From Physcomitrium patens (Eukaryota > Streptophyta > Bryopsida > Funariales > Funariaceae), in NCBI RefSeq assembly GCF_000002425.4, contig NC_037258.1, positions 3,153,003 through 3,217,002 of the forward strand: a DNA stretch of 64,000 nucleotides. Reading direction: 5' to 3'. How positions within the stretch are numbered: the first letter of the stretch is position 1; each line of letters opens with the position of its first letter. Under the pieces are notes generated by a model. It worked only from the letters and a program-made list of their open reading frames with translations. It was not told the origin of the DNA and did no database searches. A program made the translations under genes and the position numbers. This document shows positions 1-13,130 of the stretch, piece after piece.

Positions 1-230
1 TTTGCAAGACAAGTTTCCTAGATGTGCGCCATATATCCAACTTGTACTACAAGTGCTCGACATGTTGACATGTGGCCTCCTTGTTGGCCAAGTTTTCAAC
101 CTAACAATCACCTATAGACATCTATAAAGGAAAAACAGCATCTATGAAGTTTTTAGGAAGCTATCCACAAGATATTATCATATTTATCTACTTTGACTTA
201 CTTCTACTTATTTTTATTATCTACATAATT
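1..230 (-). repeat. family A LTR fragment, left-edge piece
   Basis: This stretch resembles, by eye and with many substitutions, the right half of the 562-bp LTRs at 52752-53313 and 61043-61605, in the same orientation. Shared landmarks in order are an aaggcaagttt-like motif, a tggccaa...ttg motif, a tctatgaag(c/t)tt..taggaagctat motif and a tactttgacttacttc-like motif. The left end runs off the window. It is followed within about 10-20 bases by a second fragment of the same LTR in the opposite orientation, so the two form an inverted pair. Confidence 0.6.
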
Positions 231-239
231 ATCAGGATA

Positions 240-2025
240 AATATGTATGTCTATGATAGCTATAGAGATACTACTTTAACTTTATATGTATTTATAGTTA
301 GTTGATAGGTTAGAACCTTGATCAATAATTAATCACATGCTACATATATTATTAGTTTAGAGAACGAACTAATTATATGGCGTTGTCATGATGTAATACA
401 ACTATATAGTGAAATTATAATCAAAATTAAAATTTTAATTAATATCTAATTATCTTAGTTTAATTATAATTTGAGGTATCTAAATATGACTTTTATAAAA
501 GCCTCTTAGGTTATTTTCTTATCTTAATAATTAGTAGGTTGAAGGTTAGTTAGTAATTTTTCCTTCTAGGTTGTAGAGACTCTTCTACTACATTAGAAAG
601 ACCATAAATTGATGAAATCAGGTTAAAAGAGGTAAATAATTAGTATAGTTGGTACTAGGATTAAGTTGAGAGTAGGGTTGGGCTAAAAAGTCCTTAGGAT
701 AGGATAGATTGATACCCGGGGGTCAACCGTTTGTGAGACATGGTCGAAAATAGACCTCTAGCCACTAAAACGACGGCCTAAGGCAAAATAGGGTTTCATT
801 TGAAGATCGAAGGTTAGGGTTTGAGAGCTAGCTTGAATTTCTTTTCAGAGACATAAGAATTATTTTGAGAAGGTTTTGGAGAACTTAGCAATTTTTATTC
901 AAAGTCATGGTTTGTATCAGTGATTTGGATTTTATATAATATAATTAGAGCTAATAATTTTGGCTAGTTCGTATAATTGGCATGACATCTATAGTTGAAA
1001 ATTTGATATTATTTGGATTATTAGGTGTGCTAAGTGTATACAAAATTTTGTGATAATATAATAGCGTGGTTTAGAGATATCTAGTTTTTAGCAAAAGAGG
1101 ATTTTAGAAGGTTGCAATTTGAGGTTGGGTAGGGTTTCTATGGTATCTGAAGATCTATCGATTGGATTAAGGTAAAAATTGGCATGATGTTGGAAGACTT
1201 AAATATCAAGCTACATACCAATTTTGAGACAAAGTTAACGGTTGGAGAAGGAGAAATCATTGCTGGAATTTCTGCTTCACTTTTCAAGTTGGCGGTTGAG
1301 TGACATTGGTGCAATTTTTGGAGGTTTTCTCACAATTTGTAAGTTGGATTGGGCTAAAAATTCTTGAGAATTTAGAAGACTTGCATTAAAAATTGCATGC
1401 AAAATTCAACATCAAGTGGATGGTCGGATAGGATGTTATAGCTTATTAAAGCTCACTGATTAGGATTGGAGTTTATAAGAAAAATCTAAATTACTTAAAT
1501 ATGAAAGTAACAAGGTAATTGGGATTTATGTATAGTTAAGACTACTAGGAAGAGTGTTTTAAGCACTTTTGAATTGAAATTCAGATTATATTCTTCTTGT
1601 ATGGGCAAAACCTATTAGGGTTTCTTGGCTACTTGTGAAACATAATCTCACCTTCTACAGTTATGTGTCCAGTGCATTCTTGAGCAAAACAACTTATAAT
1701 ATGACAGTGTCCATATAGAATACTTACTTTGCAAGTTAAGATATATATTGTATAAAGTCAACATATTTTGGAGGTCCTATAGAACATCACCACATAGCTC
1801 TTAGGTAGATAGTATACATAGTAGCAAGAATAAAGCTTTCTTCACTCTTGTCAATTTCTTTCTTGCTTCTAGTCTAGTTTCAAGAAGTCTCTAGTTTTCT
1901 TGTCTTTTAGCAATAGCCATTCTAATTTCTTTTTAATATACATACATTCTTATTTCTATTTTTTCATACTTCTTTAAGAAAGTCTCACTTATTTATTTGC
2001 TTTTATTAAGTTTTTATCCTTAATA
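240..2025 (+). repeat. family A LTR copy, inverted, split by a solo LTR
   Basis: Read together without 384-1710, this is a diverged reverse complement of the family A LTR. About 255-383 matches the distal part, with an aactaattatatgg motif just before the break. About 1711-2025 matches the rest: a motif ending in ttggaggtc, then gatagtata, then ttcttcactcttgtcaa, ctagtctagtttcaaga and gcaatagccattc, ending near a tccttaata that corresponds to the LTR terminus tccttgaca. The match resumes exactly across the inserted solo LTR. Divergence is high, so this is an old copy. No internal coding region of the element follows on the right that I can recognise. Confidence 0.6.
384..1706 (+). mobile_element. 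solo LTR, family B, with 4-bp target duplication
   Basis: A 1323-bp element that starts TGTCAT and ends ATGACA, a perfect 6-bp terminal inverted repeat. Its first 30 or so bases match the starts of the family B LTRs at 60100 (minus) and 63741 (minus): a tgtcRtg..gtaa.acRa.tatatagt pattern. Its interior has the gatacccgg...ggtcgaaa motif also seen in the copy at 58970-60100, and its last 55 bases (from ccttctacag) match that copy too. It is flanked by GCGT (380-383) and GTGT (1707-1710), a 4-bp target duplication differing by one CG-to-TG change. Removing it restores the family A LTR it interrupts. No internal coding region is present. Confidence 0.7.
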
Positions 2026-2681
2026 GTATGTTACTTAAGCTATGCCTCATCTCCATTTGTATTCTTATTGATATATTTAGTAGTCTAAATCAGATATGCA
2101 CCTTGCAAAATCCAACATCCTTTACTCTTCCTTCTTCATAGCTCATACCTTGTGCCTTGCAAGGAAGAGGTTGTGACCTAATTTGACTTTGGTGTGCAAT
2201 TGCAATTCATCTTCTTTGTGGAAGCAACACTCATTACCACAACATTTTGCCTCAAGTATTTAGTAGACCATCAATTGATTAGACCAATGCATGTTGTATC
2301 CTCAATATATGAATTTCTTCATGCACATGATTGTACTTTGAGCTTGCATTTTTCTCAATATTATGCATTTGTGCATAATCTTTTGATATGATCTTTTGAT
2401 AACATTAATGTGGTTCTATTGAGACCATATAAATTCAAGTTTTGCTTCATTTTTGGTGAAAACTTTTAATGAAACAATAAAGCATGCAATTGATTAGAGA
2501 TGGTTTTTGTCTATTCTTGTTTATCTCGTTGGTTTGTCCCCCTACAATTGTTTTATATAAAAGATGATATGTTTTAAAAATCTTTCTAATAAATTTGATT
2601 ATTTATTGGCTTGAGGTGATTCTAATAGACTAGATCAAAGTATACCAATACTATAATAAAAAATTAGAGATTCACATCTTT

Positions 2682-2686
<5 letters not shown>

Positions 2687-2713
<27 letters not shown>
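2687..2713. repeat. TA microsatellite
   Basis: An uninterrupted TA dinucleotide run of about 27 bases in AT-rich intergenic DNA. Confidence 0.9.
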
Positions 2714-4008
2714 TATCACATTTCGAAAATAAAATAAATGACATTAATTGCCACTAGTATGCCATTAACCAATAACTCCAAACCTCCAGCAAGTCGTTCA
2801 ATTAATAACAAATTATATTTCTATGAAAAGCAAGACCTTCTACACTGTCACTACACCAAAAACATATGAGAATCACTAAATTTAATTACCAAACCTCTGT
2901 TGCATATCATCATTAAAGAATCCAGCCATATTTCGTGAAATCAGATTCCATACATTCAGAAGTGGAATACATCTCATTTACAACTTCATTGCAAATTGTA
3001 GAGTTAGATGTTTGCATTTTGTAGAGTAAAAATGCATTTGCAGTGAAACAAGTGAGCAGAGCACTAACACAAACAGAGAGCATGCATGCACTCGAAGCAG
3101 CGTCGCATCACATAACACACCTCATCGCATGAGACGAACTTCACTAGGGTTTGTTAGTTTTGTTTGCGGATCGAGGAAGAATGCGCACGAGGTAGGAGAG
3201 CAAGGTCAGAAGCACCGATCGTATTCCTGAGCAGTTTAGTGAAGTTTTTCGTGCCATGTCTTTAAGTTTTGGAGAACTCTTCGAAGATATTGCAAAAGAT
3301 ATTTGAAGACGGAGGTTCTTAAGACCGCAAGGAGTAATTTATTACGGCTTTGGTATGAAGATCATGCAGCCCCGTAGAATTGACGTGGAGAGACGGAACC
3401 ACGATGAGATGCTTTCGTAGTCGAAGGCATCGCAAGCTTCCTTTGCTTGGCTTGGTGTAACTGTTCCCCTGAGGAGCCGGAGGATGCCAGGTTTAGATGA
3501 ATAGCCCAATAGATAATGTATTTGTGTCTCTATGTAGCCTTTTTCGATTGCAATTCTGCGATTGATTGTTTCCAGTCTCCACTTGGTCGGTGTAAGGATA
3601 TACCTGCAGCTCCCCGTGTGGTCGCTGCAGGTTTGTGAGATGCTTTGTTTTCATGGTTTTGAAAGCGTATCTCTGCTGCTGTTGATGTTCCTACATTGAA
3701 AGCGTAATCAAGTGTCGTTTCTTTTGTTCGGAATGATAGTTTCAATCTAACCCGCCGGAGCAGGTTCTTCATACACTGTCAAAATCGTTTGCACGTCGCA
3801 AGGGATGCTACATAAACTGCAAGATTTATCTCATTTTCAACGTGGATTTCATTTCCTGTAGAAGGGCGGCGTCTTTGGATAGTGGTATTCATAAGTTTTG
3901 ATTGTGCAGCCATACAAATCTTTCACGAGCTTTATCATGCCACTACAGGCGTTATATTCCCGCACAATCCGAGGAGCTGAGAGAAAAGCAAAACTCCTAA
4001 ATCTTTGG

Positions 4009-4345
4009 TCAATAGATGAGGCCAAGTAACTGCCGTGCTCCAGAAACCTTCAGAAAATATCGTCGAGTTCTGGAGATTGTGAACATTTTTTTGTGAGAGG
4101 CTTTCACTGGCATGAATCCTGAATGATTCGCATCGAATATTTCTAGGGGATGCATATGCACAAACATACCAGCAATCAAAGAATGCTGTGAATCTAAAAC
4201 ATTCGAGCTCACTGGAAGCATCGGTAGACTGGCACTTAAAAGAGGAGGTAGAAGAAGAGAAAGCACCAGTCAACTCACTTGCAAACTTGGCAGCAGCAAT
4301 GGCTTTCAATTTGACCTCTACAGGCGCCAAAAGTCGCTGGAACAC
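4009..4345 (-). CDS. weak candidate two-exon small gene, unrecognised
   Basis: On the minus strand an ATG at 4345 opens a frame that reaches a good donor (A|gtgagt) at 4279/4278. An acceptor (ttccag) before 4211 would join it, in phase, to an open frame ending in a stop at 4009, giving an 89-residue product. The intron would be 67 bases with a pyrimidine-rich stretch. I do not recognise the product, and it shows no motif. If real it would be transcribed divergently from the aminotransferase-like gene that begins at 4974. Against it are the short frames, the lack of any family resemblance and the fact that this region also has other frames of similar length. Treat it as a hypothesis only. Confidence 0.15.
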
Positions 4346-4973
4346 ATCGGAACATTTGGTATTTGTGAGGTTGCTTGTGTTAAAATATAAATGCGATAAG
4401 CTTTACGAAGTTTTTATGTACAAGTGTTGTGCGTTGCTGTGAGAATATGTGAACAGTACGAATTATTCGCAGGCGTTTTATGGGGTCTGCCATGCTGTCA
4501 TTGGACACATGGCCTAGTTAATGTCTATCCTGAGCATTTGTTGGGGGCAGTCAGAGCAATCACGGACACATTGTTGTTTTCGGAACTAGCAAGCTTTTCT
4601 TGACCTCTTTGCAGGTCGTCGTTTTCCCTTACGTGGACATGCGGCAGTACTATAGTTAGGTGCCGTGTTGTGGTATAATTTGCTTGAGAGGATGAAAGGA
4701 ACCTTTGTGGGCTCTGGTGACGTTTGTGCATCTGGCGAACTCGGAGCTTTACTGCATCAAATCGTAGCACTCTAACAATTTTGATTAATATTTTTGAATT
4801 TAAGAGAGAGATAGATAGATAGAGAGAGAGAGCCAGAGAGATTCGCACAGTCGGTGACGTATGTTTCAGAAACAATGTAAATGTAGCGTGAGGGAGCGGT
4901 GAAGAGGAGGGATATTGTGGGGTGGAGGGTTTTGTTTGGTGTCTTTGGCGGAGTAGGACACAGAGGCGACATC

Positions 4974-7900
4974 ATGAAGGTAGATGGCGAAGGATTTGAG
5001 GTGATGGGGGAAGAGAAATCAAGAGATTGTGCCGTGGAGGTTATTAATGTCTGGTCTGGCCCTCGATCACTCAGTACCAGCCTCATGTACTCATTTGCGC
5101 AGGTAGTTTCTCATCTTCCTTTGAATAATTTTGCTAGTGTTCATTTTGGTCGATCCTGATTGTTGGGTGAACGGGATTTCTACTCAATCCCAAATATTGA
5201 TTAAAATTCCTCCTGATAAATTTCGTCTCTTCGGAGCAATGCCCAGTCTTGACTGTTGATTTACCACTCAACTGGTTGTCAGTCAAGAGAGGTCTACATA
5301 TGTCTTGATTGCTGAGTATAAATGTGGATCATCCTGAAGCTTGTCTTCCGCATATTTGAGAAGGTGCTTTCTTCCTTGGTCGTCTTTGATTGTCCTTTCA
5401 GTGTTCCATACGGAACTAAGATAAACCTGAGTATCGTCGTAAAGTTCGGCTAAGGGGTCATGCACTCTTCTACAAACTATAAGTCAACTTTGAAGAGGCA
5501 GCTTTAACTCGACCTCGAATTTTGTTATCCTGTTCCACTATTGTATTGTGATGGCCAGTAATCCTAGTAATTTAAGTTATTAATAGTAACCACTGCCTCC
5601 TTATGTCTGTGCCTAGCTTTCATTTGTATCATTGGACTATCAATTGTCTGATAATCTTCTTACCTTCACCGCAAATGTGCAGCGCGATGACACAGAGGTC
5701 CTGGACGAACCGCTTTATGCTCACTATTTGCGTCTTAAACCTAATGTTTGTCACCCTTCACAACAGGAGGTGCTCGATCAAATGGTGAGTGGAAAGCTGC
5801 CCCAGCCTCCAGTAACGTAAGGAATGATTGAATTTTTAGGAATATTCATTCCGCAGGGGATTACAGTTTCTGCTGTACCCTGGCTTAATAGAATTTTTTT
5901 TAGATGTGTGTCTCGAGTGTTAACAAACCATGATTCTGCTAAGCCAAGGTCTATTAAGCCGTTCATATTTGCACTGTTCACTTACCAAATGTTTCTGTGG
6001 TTTGAAGGAGAATGATGGTAACAAGGTTGTGCGAGAAATAATCCATGGGCCTTGTAAAAAGAAGTATCGTTATGCTAAGGTAGCTGTACATTATCCTCCT
6101 GAGTTGTAAATATGGCATTGAGGCCTCTACCCTCTATCTGCACAGTAAGTTACATAGTATATTGACAATGATCGATTTCGTTATCCGATTTGTGGCAAGG
6201 AGATAAAAGACACTGGAACACGTATCGCAACTTGTAATTGTGGAATTGATTCTGTTACATCTTTTTTTTTTATTTTTCCCTTTTTAAATTTTTCCATGTC
6301 TGGTGTACTTTATTTAAATGTCAATGGCAGCACATGGCAAAGCAACGAACCCCTTGCCTGACAAAAGAAGTACTCCGTGGACGCCACGTTCTCCTTATAC
6401 GAAACCCTCTGGAATTTTTGGTAAGTTATTTCTTACAGCTACAAGATCTAAAAATTTGCGGAGTGTTAGTGCCATGCGGAGTCACGATAGGATAAGAGAA
6501 CCATTTATTACTCACTCCATATATACACCTGTTTCGAACAGCCCTCTTTTGACAAGGTGCTTCAAGAAGAGATTCCTGAGTTGGAAATGGTCCATCTAGC
6601 ATCACTGTATATGGAACTCCGTTCTATGCATCAAATACCACCTATAATTGATGCTACGGATCTAAGGCGCGACCCAGAGGTACTACAACTATTCTTTTGA
6701 TGAATTCTTTCTATTAATAACTTTCTCTGGATTTCTACCGCAAATTCGATTTGTTGCGTGGTTGATGTCAAGTTCAGCCCATGTGACGAACAATATTCCA
6801 TACTGCTAGTGAATCATTTAAATTTTTTTATTTTACAAAGATGCAACATATTTACAGTTTTCATTCCACGTGTTTGAGTGTGTTTTGACAAAAGAAAAAA
6901 TCTTAATCTCTTTGTGATCATCTTTACGTAGAGCTGTGCGTTTCATTTTGATATTCAATTTTGATTGCAAAAGGGTCTAACTATTCAGCAATCTGCTAAT
7001 GATCAGGGTATGCTTCGGAGTCTATGTTCAGCAATTGATATTCCATTTCAGTCATCAATGCTGAGGTATGCACCTCTATTTGAACTGTGAGTTGCGAGCA
7101 TACTCGCGCAGGCTAACACTCACATGCATTTTTACTGCTTCGCAATTAACTTATGCTGCTTCCAGCGTCTTTGATGTTCAATCTCCTCAGCGCTAGCGTA
7201 TTACAACCAGTCATTATTGAACTTATATCTACAATTTATTTTAGATATTCATATGTCTGCATGGCACGTGAGTGGGAGTCGCTTGTCTTCGGGCGTGGGC
7301 TTCGGATTGGCTTAATCATTGGACAGATCTTAAATGGTGACAGTTGAGAAGTCATTACATAGCCAAAATGACTGAAAAAGCTGAGTTGGGAAGAATTATA
7401 CTGTTATATGGTCCGATGAGGTGAATACAGCATTATGCACATGCGACCTAGTTTATCTTCTTTGTCGCAAATGTTAAGGTGGAGCTTAGATCACTATTGT
7501 ACATCAGCTTAAGTTTCAAAAACTTCAAGCTGATCATGACCTTGGCAGTTGGAAAGCGGGTCCGAGACCAGAAGATGGTGTGTGGGCACCCTGGTGGTAT
7601 TCAAGTGTTCATAAGTCAACAGAGTTTGTTTCACCTCCACCATTTGCAAACAAGGTTTCATACTGTTAAAATTGAATGCGTGAAAATCCTAATGATTACA
7701 ATAGTTAGCTGTTCCATTAATATAGAAGAGGGTATAGATTGAGGAGGATAGAGGTGTCTCAAGGTTCTGCAAACTGTGAATATTTTTCCTTTACGTTGCA
7801 CGGCCCGACTGTTGGTTTTTGAATATCACTAACTGCTGATCACAATACCCTCTCCAACAGCCCTTCCCTAAGAGACTTTACAAATTACTGGAACAAAATC

Positions 7901-8583
7901 AACCCTTCTATGACTTTTTGAAGCGGGAGGCTATACTTCCCATTCCAGCTCCTGCTGCCCCCCCACCACTGCCTTGTTTGGATAATAAGGAGCTATTTGT
8001 TTGGGTTAACGGACAGATACTTCCCCGTAATTCTGCCAAGGTTAGTGATGACAATTCTATTGCTCCCTTTCGAAATAACTCAGGAACTTTAGTAAGGTCT
8101 CTATTTTATATTCAGGTGTAAGTATGTTTAAGCACTTGGTTGAGAAGTTTTGAATGACGAGTTGTTTTTAGTAGTGCTTATCAGACATCATTTTCTTGGA
8201 TCAGGTTTCTGTATTTGATTCGATTGTGCAAGGAGGAGATGGAGTGTGGGAAGGACTTCGGATTTATAAGGGTAAAGTGTTCAAGCTAGAGGAGCATCTA
8301 GACAGGTACATTCGCATGATCAAAACATTTCACTTGTTACCTGCATCCAAGATGACTTTCAGATAAATCTGATTTAGTATTTGTGGAAATTGCAGGCTTT
8401 TTGACTCAGCCAAAGCAATGGCTTTTGCCAATATTCCCAGTCGTGAGGAGGTGCGTCTAATAGCTCTAGTTTTATTCAAGGGTTGCGTGTTTGATGGGCT
8501 GTGAATAAGCTCAAAACTGTTTTTACTCTGTTATTCAAAAGTGACATTTTATTTTGTTTTGTTTTTTGTTTTTTGTTTTTTGT

Positions 8584-8615
<32 letters not shown>

Positions 8616-10860
8616 ATTTTTTTCTTCCTGTGGCTGTGGCTGTAGCTGATTTCGTTTCTATAGTAGCGGGGCCAATTTGTGTAAATGTATGTCTTCAGGT
8701 GAAGCGGGCTGTGTTTGCCACCCTCATAGCAAATGACATGCGTGACAATGCACATGTCCGGCTAACACTTACTCGCGGAGAAAAGGTGGGAGTTTATACC
8801 AGTTACCTGTGGCAAAGCACATTGTTGTATTATTTCTATTTCATCTTTATGTCTTAAAAGTTCTAGGCATTGTATGTGCAACGTAGTGTATATAACGAAG
8901 TTTTTAGATACGTTTCCGTGTTATTCTGAGGCTCAGAGTCTTTGTCATTGACAGTATTGGTGATGTCCTTGCAGACTACCTCAGGAATGAGCCCGGCTTT
9001 TAATGTATACGGATGCACTTTAATTGGTTGGCACTTCTCCTCATCAAATATTGCTCCTCTCGACTTTCACTGTCTGTACTGTAACACGAGAATACTGAGA
9101 TTCATGCTCTTTGATTTGTAACGCTACTGCAGTACTGTCGGAGTGGAAGCCACCTGTCTACAACAACACAGATGGCATACGCCTTATCACAGCATCAACT
9201 CGTCGCAACTCTCCCAATGTAACTCCCTACTTGAAGTAATGACTTCCTCACATAGACACGAAGCAGGTTCCTGTTCTTTTCCAAAAATCTAACCGGAATT
9301 GTGTTAGCTTACTTCCCATTAAAATTAATATTCGCTAAGTTTTATCTGCTTGCAGAGCTTGGACTCGAAGATTCACCACAACAATCTCATCAACAATATA
9401 TTAGCCAAGGTTTGTTCGCTCTAGTACAGAATCAGCATTTGACCTAGATATCTCGATTTTTTCAATGCCTCGAAGGATTCTGTAATGTCTGAAATAACAT
9501 TGAATTGTTTCCGTTCTGAAAATACTATCTTACAAGCTTGTGGATGTGAACTCACATCTACTCACCGGCAAACTTTCTCTCTGGGCAATACTGGCATGGC
9601 AAACAACTTAATTTAGGATGTGTTATATTGGTCAATGAATTGTTCTGATGCTTTTGATCCAGGTGGAAGGCAATATAGCCGATGCAGGAGACGCTTTAAT
9701 GCTGGATTGTGGCGGATTTGTTGCTGAAACGAATGCCACCAATATTGTGAGTGTTTGTCTATGCGTCCTGCAGCTTTCCGATGCTGTTGACTGGACGTGT
9801 TATTTATCTAACCTTTGATACAATATCAATCTAGTAAAGGGTATTTTCATCAAGTGCAAACATTTACTCAGGATCCTATTACTGGTGCCTTGTTCACCTA
9901 ATTGATTTGGCAGCGGTTAGTGACAATCTGACATGTCTGAGTTGTAGTTTATGGTGAAGAAAGGACGAGTTTTGACACCGCATGCTGACTACTGTCTACC
10001 AGGCATCACACGCGCTACAGTGAGTACTTTTTTCAGAGACAATTGCCCACTAAAGTTTGTGGACAGTTTCGACTCAGAGTGCTTGTTATCAAAGAGCATT
10101 TCATGACTAAGGATTTCTCTCAAACTTCAGATGCACCTCCTTGCTGATCATTAGTCGGCAATATATGTTCATACTTCATGTGTCTTGTACAGGTAATTGA
10201 TCTTGCTCGCCGAGAAGGGTTTCCTATGGAGGAGCGCAGAATTAGCCTTACGGAGTTTCACACAGCCGATGAGGTATGATGACAAATTACACTGCATTGC
10301 GTGCTGTATCTACTGCTTGAGTTTAGCTTAGTGTTTGAAGTTTGATGAACGTTTATGGTTGATAATGTTTTGGTATTACGATGGTGCAGTAGCAGTTAAG
10401 TCTTACTACAAAAACATTCATATCATGATTCTTCTCTTAGAAACTTGAGCAATCTGGTGCTAATGACTTCAAAAAATTATGCTAATCAATATACCATGAG
10501 TTTTCCGTACTGTTTGATTACATTCTTATATCTTTTATTGCTGGGAAATGTTTTAGGTGTGGACAACTGGTACGATGGGAGAGCTGACACCTGTAAGTGA
10601 GGCGAATTCCAAAGGAACTATTTGAGACTTCCCAAGGATACTGCCTTGAGAGCTTGAAATTCTTTTACGTGTTCCTGAACCAAATTTTGATTCCTTAAAC
10701 TTGAGTTCTTACTGTTAATTTAATTGCGTATGCACATCAGGTTACTGAGATCGATGGTCGGCAAATTGGAGATGGCAAAGTGGGCCCTGTAACAAAATAT
10801 CTTCAAGCTGCTTACTCTAAGCTGGCAGAATCTGAAGGTGAAATCATCCCTTTTCGATGA
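4974..10860 (+). CDS. P-loop/branched-chain aminotransferase-like fusion protein
   Basis: Nineteen exons read without a break into 567 residues: 4974-5102, 5683-5784, 6008-6079, 6331-6420, 6542-6679, 7007-7065, 7549-7654, 7861-8040, 8205-8305, 8396-8450, 8699-8785, 8975-9026, 9133-9218, 9356-9409, 9663-9746, 9948-10019, 10193-10273, 10557-10592, 10741-10860. Every junction is GT-AG and keeps phase. Residues about 20-250 look like a P-loop/sulfotransferase-type domain (SGPRSLSTSL near the start, LIRNPLEF). Residues about 280-567 are a fold-type IV PLP aminotransferase, with KGKVFKLEEHLDRL, a likely PLP lysine in LDSKIHHNNL (residue 424), FVAETNATNIF, PGITR and GTMGEL. The fusion and the length match the plant 'branched-chain-amino-acid aminotransferase-like' proteins (Arabidopsis At3g05190/At5g27410 type), whose substrate I do not know. 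The start is the first ATG after the leader. An upstream in-frame non-ATG extension exists but is not needed. Confidence 0.9.
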
Positions 10861-11623
10861 GAGTCAACCTTCTTAAGTTCATCTGCAACGTACTTGGAGT
10901 CATTTTAGTCAGGTTTATGTTTAAATTGGTCATGCTAGATCAAATTCAATTTCTTAAAACAGTGAATACAAGTTGAAAAAAGGCCTTGTATGGAGTTAAA
11001 TGCATGCATTCTTGGGATCAGTGATCGTTTAGTTGTAGCGCGGCATTTTCGCGTTGCCATAGTCCTTACTAGTTCAATTTCTGGATGCATGGTTTGTAGT
11101 TTCTGCAAGGTATAGCTGTGACTGTGTTATTCAATTAGCTTCAACATCACGCTCAAGCCGTTTTGGGTGAATATTGATCAACATTTGAAAGGACTCTCAC
11201 TTGGTTTTCATCTTGAAAACCATGGGATTTCGTTTTGCTGGTTGAAAGATGTAATCACAGCTATGATTTGGGAAGTGTGTAGCCATAAATGTCTTCAATA
11301 TTCATGCAATTCAGAACTCATGTTTTACTTCGCAGTTTATGATCCCCGTATGGTCTCATTTGTGCAATAATTCCTAACCACAACATGGATGTGAGTTGTT
11401 TGGACTCGCATTTGAAATACTGCATCCTGGTATGCTGAATGTACTTCTGAAAGTGCAACTTTCGGTCGATTATGTCTAGGTTTCAGGAATCAACCATAAG
11501 AGCAGAGAAGTTAACGGAGGGTAATCTAAAGACAACTTTTAAGTTTGCCCCAAAACTCATAGAAATAAGCACCCAAGATTCTGAATGACATGTATCAAGC
11601 CTGGATTCCAGGAGTTGCACATG

Positions 11624-11655
<32 letters not shown>

Positions 11656-11690
11656 TACATATATATATATATGTATATGTATATATACAC
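11624..11690. repeat. compound TA/CA microsatellite
   Basis: A TA run, then about eight CA units, then further TA/TG-containing dinucleotides, about 67 bases in all. Confidence 0.9.
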
Positions 11691-12401
11691 CGTTGAATCG
11701 TTTCAAGGAATCACAGTCAAATCACGATTCTAAACATGATAATTGGATCTTATCACAGAAATATTTCCCAACTCATCTCATGCCAGCAAAACCAAATTTT
11801 AATAAAAGCCAACTTATTCTAGATTTGGAAGCAACAAACAATTCTTCATTACAGTGCATGTCGTGCTTTAGCCTTTTGGTAACATTATGAATAATGCCAA
11901 GAATCTTCAGATTAGTGAAAATCATGAAAGAGATCCGGACATAAGAGAGAGCAGGGGCAAAGTTCTCACTCATCCACATCCAATACAGACTGTTCATAGA
12001 TTCCTTGGAAATCTTATTAGTAAAACAAAGAAAATATTACTGCTCTTGCTCCATACAATACTACATATTTTATATATTAGTTCAGTATAGTATGTGTAAG
12101 ATGTCTTAACGTTTTTGTTTTGTGTTTTTTGTTTTGTATTTTGTATTCTTTTTTCTTTTTTCTTTTTTCCCCTTCTTCTTCTTAAATACATGTTTCTTTA
12201 TTTAATCTAATAATGTTTCTTGTTATTTATTGTGTTGAATTGTAAATCTTAAAAGTTAAATAAGTATTTATCAAAAAAGTCATGCCATACTAATACTTAT
12301 AGTATTTAGCTTCTTGCAATCTTGTACAATCATCATAATAGATTTTGATATTTTATGAGACAAATTTTTAAGAAAGAGTTGATAACAATAATCTCTGTAG
12401 G

Positions 12402-12404
<3 letters not shown>

Positions 12405-12438
<34 letters not shown>
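12405..12438. repeat. TA microsatellite
   Basis: An almost pure TA dinucleotide run of about 34 bases in AT-rich DNA. Confidence 0.9.
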
Positions 12439-13130
12439 TCTTGTGAAAATATTTGTGGAGAAAAAGTCATTTATCCATTATATGATGTTAATGCAAAGAA
12501 GTAACCGTTCTTTACAAAATATTAATATATGAAAGAGGAAAACATATATTTTGAGAAAAATATTTTTTTAATTATGAATTTAACTCTAAAATTGGATGTT
12601 GAGCTAATCTTGGTCTTTGATTCAGATCTTAAACTTCTTTTAAACAAAATTCCTGTTTTAGACCTAAACTTTCTGTTGGATCTTATTTGTAGTTGTTGTG
12701 TTGGCCTCACTAGCAAACCCCTTCTGGATTTACCTAACTGATAATAATACAAATATTAGTCAAGGTTTTTGTTAAAACTATGAATCTTCCAGTTAGATTA
12801 TATCTTCGTAAAACCAATAATATATATTATTTTAGGATAAGATGTTTTCTATTTTAAGCTCGTTATACTATTTGTGGGCATTGGAATTTCTATTTCCTAT
12901 AAACTAATTTTCCTTTTGTTTTATATTTTTTTCTGCAGAATGTTTTTATATTTCAAATTTTTAAATCCCTACTATTTAAAATTAAATTTTTATTTTGAAG
13001 AATCTATGGTTTATGATTTCCACCAATTTAAATGGTCGTTAATCAAAATCTCAACTTTATGCATAAATTTATTCAAAGTGTAAATTTTATTTCCTACTAA
13101 ACACGGTGTAGACTTACATACGTACAGTTA

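Larger units (their letters stand above)
2026..4973. other. intergenic and upstream region of the aminotransferase-like gene
   Basis: No convincing gene. 2026-2680 is AT-rich. A TA dinucleotide run lies at 2687-2713. From about 3060 to 4470 the composition becomes clearly more GC-rich and exon-like, but open frames on both strands are short. One weak spliced candidate on the minus strand is listed separately. A GA/GATA-rich tract at about 4803-4833 sits just upstream of the start codon at 4974 and may belong to the promoter or 5' leader of that gene. No TATA box position can be fixed from sequence alone. Confidence 0.5.
10861..13130. other. 3' flank and AT-rich intergenic DNA
   Basis: Probably includes the 3' UTR of the aminotransferase-like gene, then AT-rich DNA. 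A compound TA/CA repeat lies at 11624-11690 and a TA run at 12405-12438. A T-rich tract lies near 12110-12180. Short frames here are low-complexity and show no family motif. I see no gene. Confidence 0.6.

Noticed and set aside
8501-8857. 118-codon frame with runs of Phe and Val
   Set aside because: It lies across intron 10 and exon 11 of the aminotransferase-like gene and is driven by a TTTTG-rich tract.
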